NCBI GenBank assembly: GCA_012719645.1
Contig: JAAXZX010000004.1
Location: 1 to 64,000, forward strand
Length of the DNA: 64,000 nt
Direction of reading: 5' to 3'
DNA from: Clostridiaceae bacterium
GTDB taxonomy: Bacteria > Bacillota > Clostridia > DSM-8532
Shown: one piece after another, positions 63,205-64,000 of the stretch
How the letters are laid out: each line of letters starts with the position of its first letter
Numbering within the stretch: the first letter of the stretch is position 1
Position numbers and translations under genes: made by a program
Notes under the pieces: model-generated
Databases searched by the model: none
What the model saw: the letters and a program-made list of their open reading frames with translations, nothing else
Told to the model about the DNA's origin: nothing

Positions 63205-64000
63205 ACAAACAGAAAAAGAAACCAGACAAAAAACCTGTCCGGAAGGATGGGCAGGCTCACGCAAAAAGGCCGCATCCCTACAGGGATCCATACCGCGATA
63301 CGGCGAAAGAGGCCGAACAGGACAGGGAAGACAGGATAGAGGGCAGGAACCCGGCGCTGGAAGCGTTAAGGTCGGGCCGCCCGGTCAACAAGGTTTTTAT
63401 AGAAAAGGACAACCAGGACCCCATCCTTGCCAGGATCGCGTCTTTAGCCAGGGGGAGGGACATCCCCGTCCAATATGTGGACAGAAGGAAACTGGACATG
63501 ATGTCTTCTGCCAGGATACACCAGGGGGTAATCCTTGACGCGGCCCTCAAGGAATATGTCCAGGTTGACGATATCCTCGAAATCGCATCTTCGCGCGGTG
63601 AAGACCCGTTCATTGTCATACTGGACGGCATTACCGACACAAACAACTTCGGTTCAATAATAAGGAGCGCCGAGTGCTCGGGAGTCCATGGCATCATTAT
63701 TCCGAAACGGCGCTCGGCGACCCTTAATGCCACTGTGGCGAAGGTCGCCGCCGGTGCGCAGGAATTCATCGCCATAGCCAGGGTGTCAAACCTTGCCCAG
63801 ACTGTCCGTGACCTGAAGAAGAAGGGCATATGGATAGCCGGGGCAGACCCCGAAGGGGAAAAAGCCTATTATGAAGCCGGGCTGAGAGGCCCCATAGGCC
63901 TTGTCATCGGCAGTGAAGGAGAGGGGATCAGCCGAGTCATAAGGGATGAATGCGACTTCCTCGTGAAGATCCCCATGAAGGGACAGATATCATCCCTGAA
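63201..64000 (+). CDS. rlmB: RNA 2'-O-methyltransferase, RlmB/TrmH type (cut by window end)
   Basis: At least 266 codons run to the window edge without a stop, so it is not in the ORF track. ATG 63201 overlaps the mrnC stop. A basic N-terminus (NKQKKKPDKKPVRKD) precedes the substrate-binding domain (IEGRNPALEALRSGRPVNKVFIEKD). The SpoU motifs are TNNFGSIIRSAECSG, GLVIGSEGEGIS and IPMKGQISSL. RlmB methylates G2251 of 23S rRNA. mrnC-rlmB is a common gene pair. Confidence 0.93.
   Translation, partial: MNKQKKKPDKKPVRKDGQAHAKRPHPYRDPYRDTAKEAEQDREDRIEGRNPALEALRSGRPVNKVFIEKDNQDPILARIASLARGRDIPVQYVDRRKLDMMSSARIHQGVILDAALKEYVQVDDILEIASSRGEDPFIVILDGITDTNNFGSIIRSAECSGVHGIIIPKRRSATLNATVAKVAAGAQEFIAIARVSNLAQTVRDLKKKGIWIAGADPEGEKAYYEAGLRGPIGLVIGSEGEGISRVIRDECDFLVKIPMKGQISSL

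Noticed and set aside
1-64000. CRISPR arrays, prophage, rRNA or tRNA genes
   Set aside because: No regularly spaced direct repeats, phage structural genes, rRNA segments or cloverleaf-like sequences were recognised.

Overview
The window reads as a continuous stretch of chromosome from an endospore-forming member of the Clostridia (Firmicutes) with roughly balanced base composition. The evidence is strong GGAGG-type ribosome binding sites with frequent TTG and GTG starts, sporulation and germination genes (CwlD-type amidase, SleB-type cortex hydrolase, YtxC, an alpha/beta-type SASP), a large Bacillus-style SRP RNA, a V/A-type ATPase operon and MotAB. I cannot assign a genus. There is no prophage, CRISPR array, rRNA or tRNA that I can see, and gene order is mostly housekeeping.

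Layout. 1-461: a non-coding leader made of nested inverted repeats and dispersed repeats. 462-4763: a type II topoisomerase pair (parE/parC type). 4825-7804: ECF sigma factor, zinc-finger anti-sigma, a bactofilin-like membrane protein and a small membrane protein. 7886-12246: CwlD-like amidase, an acidic-repeat membrane protein, a PRC-barrel protein and a VanW-like protein. 12265-15293 (minus strand): SleB-like cortex enzyme with three small conserved genes, and argD behind paired ARG boxes. 15519-24336: nine-gene V-type ATPase operon. 24449-26703: XRE-cupin regulator plus AMP-forming acyl-CoA ligase. 26741-28809: SRP RNA and dnaX. 29113-33036: rho, rpmE, a YitT-family gene and a half-size EamA transporter. 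33020-34447 (minus): GNAT and argF behind two perfect ARG boxes. 34714-36423: motAB. 36477-40453: small unknowns, a PC4-like protein, DUF6873-like, ytxC and a CdaR/PucR-type regulator. 40484-45778: ftsE, ftsX, coiled-coil M23 hydrolase, CtpA protease, SASP and a methyltransferase.

45883-53270 is the most notable region: nusB-xseA-xseB-ispA-DUF212-[OLE RNA]-oapA-dxs-tlyA. The 615-nt non-coding interval matches the OLE (ornate, large, extremophilic) RNA in size, position and neighbours. It has a TTGCAT-17-TATAAT promoter, a long terminal stem closing it at both ends, and is followed by a gene for a membrane protein in the place of the OLE-associated protein OapA. This is a known but rare ribonucleoprotein system; the details here (separate promoter, terminator before oapA, DUF21-like segment in OapA) deserve attention.

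53271-53950: a gene-free repeat patch carrying a second copy of the element found at 82-281; in many Firmicutes argR and recN would lie here. 53951-56805 (minus): NatAB-like ABC transporter and a transglutaminase-like protein. 57036-64000: signal peptidase I, CPBP protease, methyltransferase, rsfS, leuS, mrnC and an rlmB-type gene cut by the window end (absent from the ORF track because it has no stop inside the window).

Functionally, the genes fall into cell-envelope remodelling (FtsEX plus M23 hydrolase plus CtpA; amidase; VanW-like), sporulation/germination, arginine synthesis under apparent ArgR control, ion transport (V-ATPase, NatAB) and the isoprenoid/OLE operon. All identities are from reading sequence and motifs; no database search was run.
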